A stretch of 64,000 nt of DNA, taken from JBCBSP01 sp039819095. Its GTDB lineage: Bacteria; Pseudomonadota; Alphaproteobacteria; Caulobacterales; Maricaulaceae. The DNA is taken from contig JBCBSP010000002.1 in assembly GCA_039819095.1 (NCBI GenBank), positions 372,001-436,000 on the forward strand, in the 5' to 3' direction. This document shows positions 44,759 to 54,500 of this stretch, piece by piece; positions within the stretch are counted from its first letter, which is position 1; each line of letters begins with the position of its first letter. Under the pieces are notes generated by a model that was not told the DNA's origin, did not search any database, and worked only from the letters and a program-made list of their open reading frames with translations. The position numbers were made by a program, and so were the translations under genes.

Positions 44759-44834
44759 GGGCGGTCTGCTTCCTTATTCCGGTGAGACGCTCTGGCGGAG
44801 GGCGCCGGCGTCAGGCCTGAAACTGGTGGGGTAT

Positions 44835-46061
44835 TTAGGACAGGAAATCACGCATCGCCACCGCCGGATCCCGCAAGCGCTCGGCATCCGGTTTCACGCC
44901 TTTGGCGATCATGCGCTGGGCGGCCATGTATTCCGGCGCGCTGTCGATGGCCTCGCAGGCGAGCAGGCGCCCGTCCTCAGCCAGGTGAAACAGGGCGAAC
45001 CGGCCCATCTCAGGATCGCCGCGCCGCACGATTTGCGTCGCGCCATGGGTGAGGCCTGCGATCTGAAGCTTGATTTCGTACTGGTCGGACCAGAACCAGG
45101 GAACCGGGTCATACTCCACCGGCGCACCGCAGATCGCCGCCGCAGCGACCCGGGCCTGGTCGATCGCATTCTGCACCGATTCAAGGCGCACCCGGCGGCC
45201 ATATCGCTTCAAGGGAAGGCGGGAGAGATCACCGACCGCAAAGATACGCTCATCCTCGGTGCGCGCCTGAGCATCCACCAGAACGCCGTCATCGCACGCC
45301 AGCCCCGCCGCTTCAGCCAGCTCGGTATTCGGCTTCAGACCGGTTGCCAGCATCACCCGATCCGCCGTGACGATCTCGCCATCGGCCAGCTCAACCCCGC
45401 TTGCGCTCTTTTCGACGATAATCCGCACGGCCGGCGTGTTGACGCGCAGATCAACGCCCCGGCCTCGATGCAGACCGCCAAACCAGGATGACAGGACCGT
45501 GCTGGCGGTGCGCGCCAGCGGGCGTTCGCTCGCCTCCAATACGGTGACGGAGAGCCCGCGCTTGCGCGCGCTGGCGGCCACTTCAAGCCCGATATATCCG
45601 GCGCCGAGAATGATCAGGCTCTCAGCGCCCTGAAGCCGGGCGGCGAGCTGATCGGCGTCCTCCATCGTGCGCAGAACCGGGATGGACGGCTGATCGGCCC
45701 CCGGCAAAGGCGGACGACGCGCAGAACCGCCCGCAGCCAGGATAAGGTGGTCGAATTGCAGCCGGCCGCCATCATCCAGCACGACCGAGGAGCCGGCCCG
45801 ATCCAGCGCGACGACGCGCCGGCCCAGCTGCAGGGTGATATCGGCGCTCTGATAGAATGCGTCCGGCTTCAGCCAGAGCCTGTCGCGCGGCGTTTCACCG
45901 GACAGATAGCTCTTCGATAGCGGCGGGCGTTGATAGGGCGGATGCGCCTCGTCGCCAATCAGCGTGATCGGATCGGCGAAGCCGCGCTTGCGCAACTCCA
46001 TCGCCGCGGACAGGCCGGCCTGCCCGGCTCCGACAATGATGACGCCTGCCGCGACACCCAT
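44835..46061 (-). CDS. NAD(P)H:ferredoxin reductase (FAD-dependent, oxygenase-coupled type)
   Basis: 408 residues from the ATG at 46061, preceded by GGAAG; an ATG six codons earlier (46079) is the alternative. The FAD motif is I-I-V-G-A-G-Q-A-G-L-S-A-A, then P-Y-Q-R-P-P-L-S-K, the NAD motif L-I-I-L-G-A-G-Y-I-G-L-E-V-A and the late I-F-A-V-G-D. This is the putidaredoxin-reductase/rubredoxin-reductase family. It should reduce the ferredoxin encoded directly downstream. Confidence 0.92.
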   Translation of the reverse strand: MGVAAGVIIVGAGQAGLSAAMELRKRGFADPITLIGDEAHPPYQRPPLSKSYLSGETPRDRLWLKPDAFYQSADITLQLGRRVVALDRAGSSVVLDDGGRLQFDHLILAAGGSARRPPLPGADQPSIPVLRTMEDADQLAARLQGAESLIILGAGYIGLEVAASARKRGLSVTVLEASERPLARTASTVLSSWFGGLHRGRGVDLRVNTPAVRIIVEKSASGVELADGEIVTADRVMLATGLKPNTELAEAAGLACDDGVLVDAQARTEDERIFAVGDLSRLPLKRYGRRVRLESVQNAIDQARVAAAAICGAPVEYDPVPWFWSDQYEIKLQIAGLTHGATQIVRRGDPEMGRFALFHLAEDGRLLACEAIDSAPEYMAAQRMIAKGVKPDAERLRDPAVAMRDFLS

Positions 46062-46192
46062 GGGCTCACTTCCATTCATCGCCTGCTCGTTCTCAAAACA
46101 TGGCCTGAAATCCGGCTTGGCGCCATGGCCGGGCTGCAGGCTCTGGCGCGGCGTCTTGTGGAAGGCCTCCATCCGCCCTATCCAGCTGCGCC

Positions 46193-46660
46193 ATGGACGC
46201 GATCACCACCGTGCTCGGCGATGAAGCCGCCAGCCTGGCGCTCGGGCGCGCGCTCGCCCGATGGCTCGAACCAGGCGATGTCTTGCTGTTGCATGGCGAT
46301 CTCGGGGCGGGCAAAACCACACTCGCGCGCGGCATCATCGAGGCGTTTTGCGGCATCGTCGATGCGCCCAGCCCGACCTATACGCTGGTTCAGAGCTATA
46401 CCGGCAAAACCGGGACGCCGCTGCTGCACGCCGATCTTTATCGGCTGGGCGAAGCCGGCGAACTTGAGGAGCTGGGTCTTGATGAGGCGTTCGAGCAGGG
46501 CGTGTGCCTGATCGAATGGCCGGACCGACTAGGCGCGATGACGCCCATGGATCGGATCGATATACGGCTCAGCACGCGAGATCAGGGCGGGCGCGACTGC
46601 CGAATGGACCTGCAGGGTCGTTGGAGCACAAGACGTGACCGGATCGCTTCGATTGTCTGA
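46193..46660 (+). CDS. tsaE: tRNA threonylcarbamoyladenosine biosynthesis ATPase TsaE
   Basis: 155 residues. Walker A is H-G-D-L-G-A-G-K-T-T, followed by S-P-T-Y-T-L-V-Q-S-Y, H-A-D-L-Y-R-L and L-I-E-W-P-D-R. It supports TsaD in t6A synthesis. First gene of the tsaE-amgK-murU-addB-addA unit; it overlaps the next gene by 26 bp. Confidence 0.94.
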   Translation: MDAITTVLGDEAASLALGRALARWLEPGDVLLLHGDLGAGKTTLARGIIEAFCGIVDAPSPTYTLVQSYTGKTGTPLLHADLYRLGEAGELEELGLDEAFEQGVCLIEWPDRLGAMTPMDRIDIRLSTRDQGGRDCRMDLQGRWSTRRDRIASIV

Positions 46661-47756
46661 CGCCGAACGCGCGAGCGCCCGCCAGGACTTCCTGGATGAG
46701 ATCGGATGGGCGGGCGCACAGCTCGAGGCGTTTCCCGGCGACGCCTCGACGCGTCGATATTTCCGTGTTCGCACCGGCGATCGGGCGGCGATCCTGATGG
46801 ACGCCCCCGCAGCCAGCGAGGCGCCGCTCGCGCCCGTCGGCGCCGACGAGACCGAACGCGCCACGCTCGGCTATAATGCGCTGGCGAGGCTGGCCGGCAA
46901 TAATGTGACAGCTTTCGCCGGACTGTCTGAAGCCCTGGTCGAGCGCGGCTTTTCTGCGCCGCGAATCCTGGCTGGCGATATCGAAGCCGGCCTTTTGTTG
47001 ATCGAGGATCTGGGCGAAGCGCTGTTCGCCCGCGAGCTGGCCGCCGGGCGCGCCCATGAAGGCAGCCTGTACGCCGCTGCGGTTGATGCGCTGGCGGCCC
47101 TTTACCGCTGCAGCTTCCCTGAGCGTTTCGAGTATGCCGGCGACAGCTGGCTGGTGCACGCTTATGATCAGGCCGCCAAGCGCGCTGAAGCCGGGCTGTT
47201 TGTGGACTGGTATGCGCCGGAGCGAGGCGGCGCCAAGCTCGATGATGCGGCGCGATCAAGCTTCGACGCGATCTGGACCGGATCGCTGGGCGCGCTGGAC
47301 GCGCACGCGCCGGGGCTGGCCTTGCGTGATTATCACGCGGAAAATCTGATCTGGCTCCCCGACCGGGAGCCCATGGCGCGGGTCGGGCTTCTGGACTTTC
47401 AGGACGCGCTCTTCGCCCATCCGGCCTATGATCTGGTCTCCCTCATCGAGGACGCTCGCCGCGACGTGTCGAGCGAGCTCGCCGAACCGCTGAAAGACCG
47501 CTTCTTCAAGGCCGCGCTGCTGAGCGATCGCGCCGCGTTTCAAGCCGCCTACGCGGTGGCCGGCGCGCAGCGCAACGCCAAGATACTGGGGATTTTCGTC
47601 CGCTTGGCCAAGCGCGATGGGAAGTCGCGCTATCTGCAGCTTCTGGGCCGGGTTGCGCGCCATTTCGTTCACAATCTCGCCCACCCGGTCAACGCGCCGC
47701 TGAGGGCCTGGTGCGAGGCCTATGCGCCCGGCGTGTTTGACGAGGCCGCGTCATGA
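46635..47756 (+). CDS. amgK: MurNAc/GlcNAc anomeric kinase
   Basis: 373 residues from a GTG at 46635 inside the end of tsaE. It has the aminoglycoside-phosphotransferase fold: the N-lobe contains F-P-G-D-A-S-T-R-R-Y-F-R-V, the catalytic loop is L-R-D-Y-H-A-E-N-L-I-W-L and the metal site is L-L-D-F-Q-D-A. In the cell-wall recycling shortcut it phosphorylates the anomeric position of MurNAc. Its stop overlaps the start of murU (ATGA), the partner enzyme. Confidence 0.9.
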   Translation: MTGSLRLSDAERASARQDFLDEIGWAGAQLEAFPGDASTRRYFRVRTGDRAAILMDAPAASEAPLAPVGADETERATLGYNALARLAGNNVTAFAGLSEALVERGFSAPRILAGDIEAGLLLIEDLGEALFARELAAGRAHEGSLYAAAVDALAALYRCSFPERFEYAGDSWLVHAYDQAAKRAEAGLFVDWYAPERGGAKLDDAARSSFDAIWTGSLGALDAHAPGLALRDYHAENLIWLPDREPMARVGLLDFQDALFAHPAYDLVSLIEDARRDVSSELAEPLKDRFFKAALLSDRAAFQAAYAVAGAQRNAKILGIFVRLAKRDGKSRYLQLLGRVARHFVHNLAHPVNAPLRAWCEAYAPGVFDEAAS

Positions 47757-48484
47757 TGCCTGAGCGCGCCATGGTCATGGCCGCCGGGCTCGGCAGCCGG
47801 ATGCGGCCTTTGACCGATGATCGGTGCAAGGCCCTGGTGGAGGTGTCCGGACGCCCGCTTGTCGATTGGATGCTGGATCATCTGCAGGCTGTCGGCGTGA
47901 AAACGGTCGTGGTCAATGTCCACCATTTCGCCGACCGGCTTGAAGCCCATCTGGCGGCGCGGCGCGACGGGCCTGAAATCCTGATTTCCGATGAACGCGG
48001 CGGTTTGCTGGAAACCGGCGGGGGGCTGGTCAAAGCCGCTCCGCTTCTGGGCGAGGCTCCGATCTTCGTCGCCAATATCGACGCGGTCTGGACCGAGCGC
48101 GGGTCTGCGCCGAGCGAGCTGGCGAGGCTGGCCGCTGGGTTCGATGCCGGGCGCATGGATTTCCACCTCATGCTGGCGGAGCGCGAACGCACGCTGGGCT
48201 TTTCCGGGGCGGGTGATTTTCATCGCCTTCCGGACGGCTCGGTTCAGCGTCGCGGGCCGCATACACAGGCGGCCTACGCCTATGCCGGGGTGCAGATCCT
48301 CCACCCGCGCGTGCTCACCGGGCGCGCCGTGGAACCCTTCTCCACCAACCGCATGTGGGACGAGGCCCTCGCCCGCGGGAGGCTCTTCGGCTTGGTGATG
48401 GACGCCTTCTGGATGCATGTCGGCGATCCCCAGGCGCGAGACGCGGCGCAGAATCGGCTAGCCTTGGACGATGACCAAGCCTGA
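47753..48484 (+). CDS. murU: N-acetylmuramate alpha-1-phosphate uridylyltransferase
   Basis: 243 residues. The nucleotidyltransferase signature is M-V-M-A-A-G-L-G-S-R-M-R-P-L-T ... K-A-L-V-E-V; V-N-V-H-H-F-A-D and F-V-A-N-I-D-A-V-W follow. It makes UDP-MurNAc from the AmgK product, bypassing de novo synthesis. It overlaps addB by 14 bp. Confidence 0.92.
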   Translation: MMPERAMVMAAGLGSRMRPLTDDRCKALVEVSGRPLVDWMLDHLQAVGVKTVVVNVHHFADRLEAHLAARRDGPEILISDERGGLLETGGGLVKAAPLLGEAPIFVANIDAVWTERGSAPSELARLAAGFDAGRMDFHLMLAERERTLGFSGAGDFHRLPDGSVQRRGPHTQAAYAYAGVQILHPRVLTGRAVEPFSTNRMWDEALARGRLFGLVMDAFWMHVGDPQARDAAQNRLALDDDQA

Positions 48485-51400
48485 AGCGTTTTTTGACACG
48501 CTCGCGCCACGTGTTTTCACCATTCCGGCGCCGACCGGGTTTGCCGGCGCCTTGGCGAGCACGCTTCAGCGCGCCTTCCCGGACCCGAACACTCGCGCCG
48601 ACATCACCATACTCACCCCGACGCGCCGCGCCGGGCGGGCCATGGCTTCAGCCTTCGCCGCAGCCGATTCCCAGGCCGCCGCCCTGCTGCCGATCATCCG
48701 CCCGATCGGCGATGTTGACGCCGACGATCCGCCCTTCGAGCCCGGCGAGCTGGCCGAGCTGGCGCCGCCGGCCATTTCGTCAGCGCGCCGCCGCTTCGAA
48801 CTCGCCAACCTCATCCTGCAGAAGGAAAAAGCGCTCGACCGGTCGCTGGGCGTGGGCGGCGCGCTGGCCTTGGCCGACCATCTGGCCGCGCTCATCGACG
48901 ATCTGGCGACTGAGGATGAGACCGCCGATCTGGACCGGATCAATGCTGAGCTGCGCGCCGCGCTTCCCGCACACATGCAGGAGGCCGCGCTCTTCCTCGA
49001 CATCGTCATGGAGGCCTGGCCCAGCCGGCTGGACGAGCTCGGCGCGGTCGATCCGGCCCGCCGGCGGTCGCTGATTTTACGAGCACTCGCCGAACGCTGG
49101 CGCGAGGCGCCGCCGCAGACAGCAGTGATCGCTGCGGGCTCGACCGGCTCCATTCCAGCCGCCGCTGAGCTGTTGCGGGTGGTCGCCCAGCTGCCGCTCG
49201 GCGCCGTGGTGCTGCCCGGCTTCCAGCGTGATATTGACGCCGCCGCCTGGGCGAGCATTGACGAGGCGCACCCGCAACGCGCCATGAAAGCCTTCGCGGC
49301 CTCCCTGAACATGGCGCCGGGCGACGTCACGCTCTGGCCGGGATCGCAACTGGGCCGAGGCGGGGCCGCGCGCGAGCGCGTGATCAACGAAGCGCTGCGC
49401 CCGGCTGAAGCCACCTCTGACTGGCTGAACCGCGTTGAGACTCTGAACGCCGCCTGGGGCGGACCGGTCTTCGAGGCGGCGCTGGATGGATTGAGCGTGA
49501 TCGAGGCGCGCGAGCCGGCCGACGAGGCCCGCGCCATCGCCGCCGCGCTGCGCGAAACGCTGGAAACGCCAGGCCGGACCGCCCTCGTCGCAACACCGGA
49601 CCGCGCGCTGGCGCACAGGGTCTGCGTGGAGATGCGACGGTATGGCGTGGAGCTGGATGACAGCGCCGGCATCGCCCTGTCCGACAGCGCCGTGGGCGGT
49701 CTGCTTATGCGCATCCTTCAGGCCGCGCTCGATCCCGGCTCAGCCCAGACGCTGTCTGCGCTGGCCGCCTCGCCCCTGTTCGCCCTGGGCGAGGCGCGCG
49801 GACCGATGCGGGCCCGCTTTGGCGCGATGGAACGCGCGTTCCTGCGCGGCAGACGGCCGGGGCGGGATTTTGCATCTATCCGTAAACTGATTGAAGCATC
49901 CGAGTACAAGGACAAGACCGACTGGCTCGCGCTCACAGATCAGATTGAAGCCGCGCTTGAACCGCTCTTAAGGCTGGGCGATGGCCAGCACGCCATCGCC
50001 GATTGGGCGGGCGCGCTGACGCAATCGGGCGAAGCCCTTGCCGGGGATGGAACGCATCCCGGTTCGGAGCGTCTCTGGGCGGGCGAAGCCGGCGAGGCGG
50101 CGGCCAACCTCTTGCGCGAGTTCATCCATGAGGCTGAGGCCTTGCCGCCTCTGAGCGGAGCCGCCTTCGCACGGGCTTATCTGGAAACAGCGCGAACGCG
50201 GCGGGTTCGTCCGCGCTATGGCGCACACCCCCGGCTGCAGGTTCTGGGCCCCCTCGAAGCTCGTCTGATCGAAGCCGACCGGGTCATTCTGGCCGGCCTC
50301 AACGAGGGCGTCTGGCCGGCGGCGGCGAAGATCGATCCTTTCATCTCGCCGGGCATGCGTCAGGCCGCCGGCCTGTCGGCCCCTGAACGACGCTTCGGAC
50401 TGGCCGCGCATGATTTCGCCCAGCTGGCCTGCGCGCGTGATGTCCTCCTGACCCGGTCCCAGCGTGTGGACGGCGCTCCGACCGTGGCTTCACGCTGGCT
50501 GTGGCGGCTTCAGACGCTTGCCCGCGGCGCCCTTGGCGACGGGGTGGATGACGCGCTCAAAGCTCAGCCCGACTATCACGGGCTGGGCCGGCGGATGGAC
50601 CCGGCGACGAACAGGGTTCGAGCGGCGTCGGAGCCCGCCCCGAAACCACCCGTCAGCGCGCGCCCGAGACAGCTTCCCGTGACTTCGGTGGAAACCTGGA
50701 TTCGCGATCCTTATTCAATCTTTGCACGGAGAATATTGAAGCTAAAGCCCTTGCGAGCCCTGGACGAGCCGCCCGGACCGGCCGAACGCGGCACCGCCTA
50801 TCACACGGCGCTTGAAGACTGGGTTCGGGCGCTGGGTGATGGCGCGGACTTCAACGCCGACGCTCTATCAGTCTACGGATTGAGCGCGCTTCGAGAACAA
50901 GGTTTCACGGACGCCGAGCTCGGTCAGGAGCGCCCCCGGTTTGAGCGCGCCGCGCGCTGGTTCGCCGCCTTCGAGGCTGAGCGACGGGTCGATCCGCAGG
51001 CCTGGCGACCTGTGGCGCTCGAGGAGGAAGGCGAGTGGACCTTCGCCGCGCCCGGCGGCGCTTTCACCCTTACCGCACGAGCCGACCGTATTGATTTGGG
51101 TGCGGATGGGTCACTCAGCCTGATCGACTACAAGACCGGCGGATTTCCATCCGACAAGGAAGTGCTTGCCGGCTTCGCGCCGCAATTGCCGCTCACCGCT
51201 GCGATCGCCTCGCGCGGCGGGTTTGAAGGCGTGCCAACGCATGAATTCGCCGAGCTGCGCTATGTGCGGGTTTCCGGCGGGCGCGAGCCGGGAAAAACCG
51301 AAACCCGCCCCAACAAAGCCGGTCTGGGGCAGACCCGGGATCTGGCCGAGGCTGCGCTCAGTGCGCTGGAGCGCTGGGTGGCGGCCTTCGATGATCCCGA

Positions 51401-51530
51401 TCAGCCCTATCTGAGCCAGCCGCGACGCAAGCACCAGAACGCCTATGGCGATTACGATCATCTGGCGCGCCGACGCGAGTGGTCCGCAGCCGGTCTGGAA
51501 CCCGGCGAAGCCGGGGGCGATACGCCATGA
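48471..51530 (+). CDS. addB: Double-strand break repair protein AddB
   Basis: 1019 residues. An inactive helicase-like body is followed by a C-terminal RecB-type nuclease with E-R-G-T-A-Y-H-T-A-L-E and L-I-D-Y-K-T-G-G (active-site D and K). No Walker A is seen at the N-terminus. The cysteines that bind a 4Fe-4S cluster in Bacillus AddB are missing: the W-I-R-D-P-Y-S segment and the last 40 residues contain none. It partners AddA to resect DNA ends. It overlaps addA by 4 bp. Confidence 0.95.
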   Translation: MTKPEAFFDTLAPRVFTIPAPTGFAGALASTLQRAFPDPNTRADITILTPTRRAGRAMASAFAAADSQAAALLPIIRPIGDVDADDPPFEPGELAELAPPAISSARRRFELANLILQKEKALDRSLGVGGALALADHLAALIDDLATEDETADLDRINAELRAALPAHMQEAALFLDIVMEAWPSRLDELGAVDPARRRSLILRALAERWREAPPQTAVIAAGSTGSIPAAAELLRVVAQLPLGAVVLPGFQRDIDAAAWASIDEAHPQRAMKAFAASLNMAPGDVTLWPGSQLGRGGAARERVINEALRPAEATSDWLNRVETLNAAWGGPVFEAALDGLSVIEAREPADEARAIAAALRETLETPGRTALVATPDRALAHRVCVEMRRYGVELDDSAGIALSDSAVGGLLMRILQAALDPGSAQTLSALAASPLFALGEARGPMRARFGAMERAFLRGRRPGRDFASIRKLIEASEYKDKTDWLALTDQIEAALEPLLRLGDGQHAIADWAGALTQSGEALAGDGTHPGSERLWAGEAGEAAANLLREFIHEAEALPPLSGAAFARAYLETARTRRVRPRYGAHPRLQVLGPLEARLIEADRVILAGLNEGVWPAAAKIDPFISPGMRQAAGLSAPERRFGLAAHDFAQLACARDVLLTRSQRVDGAPTVASRWLWRLQTLARGALGDGVDDALKAQPDYHGLGRRMDPATNRVRAASEPAPKPPVSARPRQLPVTSVETWIRDPYSIFARRILKLKPLRALDEPPGPAERGTAYHTALEDWVRALGDGADFNADALSVYGLSALREQGFTDAELGQERPRFERAARWFAAFEAERRVDPQAWRPVALEEEGEWTFAAPGGAFTLTARADRIDLGADGSLSLIDYKTGGFPSDKEVLAGFAPQLPLTAAIASRGGFEGVPTHEFAELRYVRVSGGREPGKTETRPNKAGLGQTRDLAEAALSALERWVAAFDDPDQPYLSQPRRKHQNAYGDYDHLARRREWSAAGLEPGEAGGDTP

Positions 51531-54500
51531 GCGCGCCTGTCACGCCCGGCTTCGCTCAAGAGGTCGTTCAAGCAGCCACACGAGCTCAGTCGCAAGCGGC
51601 CCATCCACGCTTTTGCATCTTCGTGGAAGCCAATGCCGGTTCAGGCAAGACCCGGGTTCTGGTCGACCGGGTTGCGCGCTTGCTTCTGGACGGGGCGCCG
51701 CCCGACCAGCTTCTGTGCGTCACCTTCACCAAGGCGGCGGCCGGCGAGATGCAGACCCGGCTGTTCAGGAAGCTCGGCGAGTGGTCCACCCTGGGCGATG
51801 AAGGCCTGCGCGCTGCGCTGGACGCGCTCGGAGCCCCGGCGGACAGCACCGAACGCCTGGCTCAGGCGCGCCGCCTCTTCGCCCAGGCGCTGGAAACGCC
51901 CGGCGGGCTGAAAATCCAGACTCTGCACAGCTATTGCGAGACGCTGCTGCGCCGTTTCCCGCTGGAGGCCGGGCTGGCCCCGGGGTTCGAGACGCAGGAC
52001 GACGCGGAAGCTCGCGCCCTGCGCGGGGCGGTCCAGGCTCGGCTGATGCAAAACGCCGAGGCCGATCAATCTGGCCCGGTCGCCCAGGCCATCGTCGATA
52101 TTCTTGAGACCGTCGGGCCGACCGGGCTGGAGCGCATTTTCAGCTTCGCCGCCGCCAACCGCCACGCCCTGACCGCCGCGCGCGACGAGGCCGGAGGCGA
52201 TCAGGCCCTGCTGGATGAAGCCAGCCGCGTACTGGGCGCGCCGCCAAAGCTGCGCCCGGAAGAGGTCAGGCGCGAGGCCTGGCTGGCTGCCCCCCACTCC
52301 GCGCTGCGTGATGCGATCGGGCCGCTCTATGAGGTGGGCGGGACGAATAATCTTCGTCATGGGAGAACGCTTCAGGCCGCACTGGATCAGAATTCACGTC
52401 CTGCGCTGGCATTTGATGCGTACAAGGACGTTTTTTTCACTGGGTCCGGCTCGCCGCGGAAGAGAGCCATCACAGCCGCGGCCGCCAAAGCCTATCCTGA
52501 GCTGGAAGCGCTGTTCGGCAAGGCCGGTTCTGAAACAGGACGCATCATTGATGAAGTGATGCCGGCGCTTCGCCGCGCTGAGGCTAATCAGTTGAGCCGA
52601 GCCGGGCTGGTCCTCGCGCTCGGCTTCATCAGCGGATATGCCGAGCAGCTTCAGGCCGCCCGGCGGGTCGATTTCGATGATCTGGTGGAGCGCGCCAGAA
52701 CGCTTCTCACGGACTCAGCGGCTGGGGATTGGGCGCTCTACAAGCTGGACCGGCGGCTTCGCCATGTGCTTGTCGATGAGGCGCAGGACACCGCGCCGCG
52801 CCAGTGGGATATCATCTCTGCGCTGAGCGAGGAGTTCTTCTCCGGCGCGGGCGCCCATGGCGGTGAAAGCCCGCGCACCGTGTTCTGCGTCGGTGATGAG
52901 AAACAGTCGATCTACTCGTTTCAGGGCGCGCGCCCGCAGCGTTTCATTGAAGAAGGCGAGCAGCTCCAGCACCGCGCCGAAGCCGCTGAGCTGGCCTTCG
53001 CCAGCCCCGCGCTTTCAGTCTCCTTCCGCTCTGCGCCTGAGATCCTGCAAGCGGTCGATCTGGCCTTCTCTCACCTGGCCACGAGCGCTCCGGAAGTGAA
53101 GTTCGCCGGCCCTGAGCCAAGCGAGGCGCACGCGGCCATACGACCATTCCAATCCTTCCCCGGCCATGCCGCCGCGCGCGCCGCGACACCGGGCTGCGTG
53201 GAGATGTGGGACGCCATTCCGCGCCCGCAGGATGAGGATGTCGACACGCTGGAACTCGGACCCGTGGATCGCGAACGCAAGGACAGCGCGCGCAATCAGC
53301 TGGCCGAGGCCGTCGCGCGCGAGATCAGCGCGATTCTTCAGCGCGGCGATGGCGTGTGGTCTGAGGAGAAGCCGCACTGGCGTCTGCGCGCGGCCGAGCC
53401 GGGCGATATCATCGTTCTGGTCCAGCGGCGCACCTCGCTGTTCGACGAGATAATCCGTAGACTGAAATTGAAGGGCGTGCCGGTCGCCGGCGCCGACCGT
53501 ATGGTGCTGCGCGAGCAGCTCGTCGTTCAGGATTTGCTGTCGCTCGCCCGCTTCGCCCTGCTTCCTGAAGACGATCTGTCGCTGGCCGAAGTGCTCAAGA
53601 GCCCGGCCTTCCATCCGGTCGGTCAGGACATGCGCATCGATGATGACGCCCTGTTCGATCTCACCCGGACGGGCCCGCCGCGTCTCTGGGACAAGCTGCG
53701 GTCCAGCACGGACCCGCGATTCTCCGAGGCACTCGCGGCGCTGGAACGGGCCCGCGCGCGGGTCGATCTGGACGCGCCTTATGCCTTTTTCGCCGCTTTT
53801 TTAGGCGAGCCGACCGACACCGGCGAGAGCCGGCTGACGCGGGTTTATGCCCGGCTTGGCGAGGAAGCGCGCGACCCGCTGGAGACCCTGCTCTCCCGCG
53901 CGCTGCAGCATGAACGCGAAGGCGCGCCGTCACTGACCCGATTCACAGCCGAGATCAGCGCCGATGACGGCCAGATCAAGCGGGAAATGGAGGGCCCGCG
54001 CGGGCAGGTCCGCGTGATGACGGTCCATGCGGCCAAAGGGCTGGAATCGCCCATCGTCTTTCTGCCGGACACCACCCAGAAGCCGCGCTCGCGCGGCGGC
54101 GGCCTGCACCTGCACCGCGAAGCCGGCCTGCTCTGGACGCCGGATATAGCCACAGCGCCTGAACTCATCACCGCGATGAAAACGCGCTCAGACGCCGAGG
54201 CGCAGGCTGAATCACAGCGACTTCTGTATGTGGCGATGACGCGGGCGCGCGACCGGCTGATCGTGTGCGGACACAAGCACGGGCATGGCGAGGGTCGGAT
54301 TGATGAAGATAGCTGGTACGCCCGTCTGACCGCGAGCTGGGCGGGAGAGGGCTGGACGCCGATCAAGACGACGGCTGTCAGCGAGCTGGCCGAGGAGCAG
54401 GGCTGGGGCCCGGCGAGCGCGCGCCGCTACGGACCGGCGCCGATCTCAGCAGAGCGCGACCTGACGGCGGCGGGGACCGAGCCGGCGCTTCCCGCCTGGC

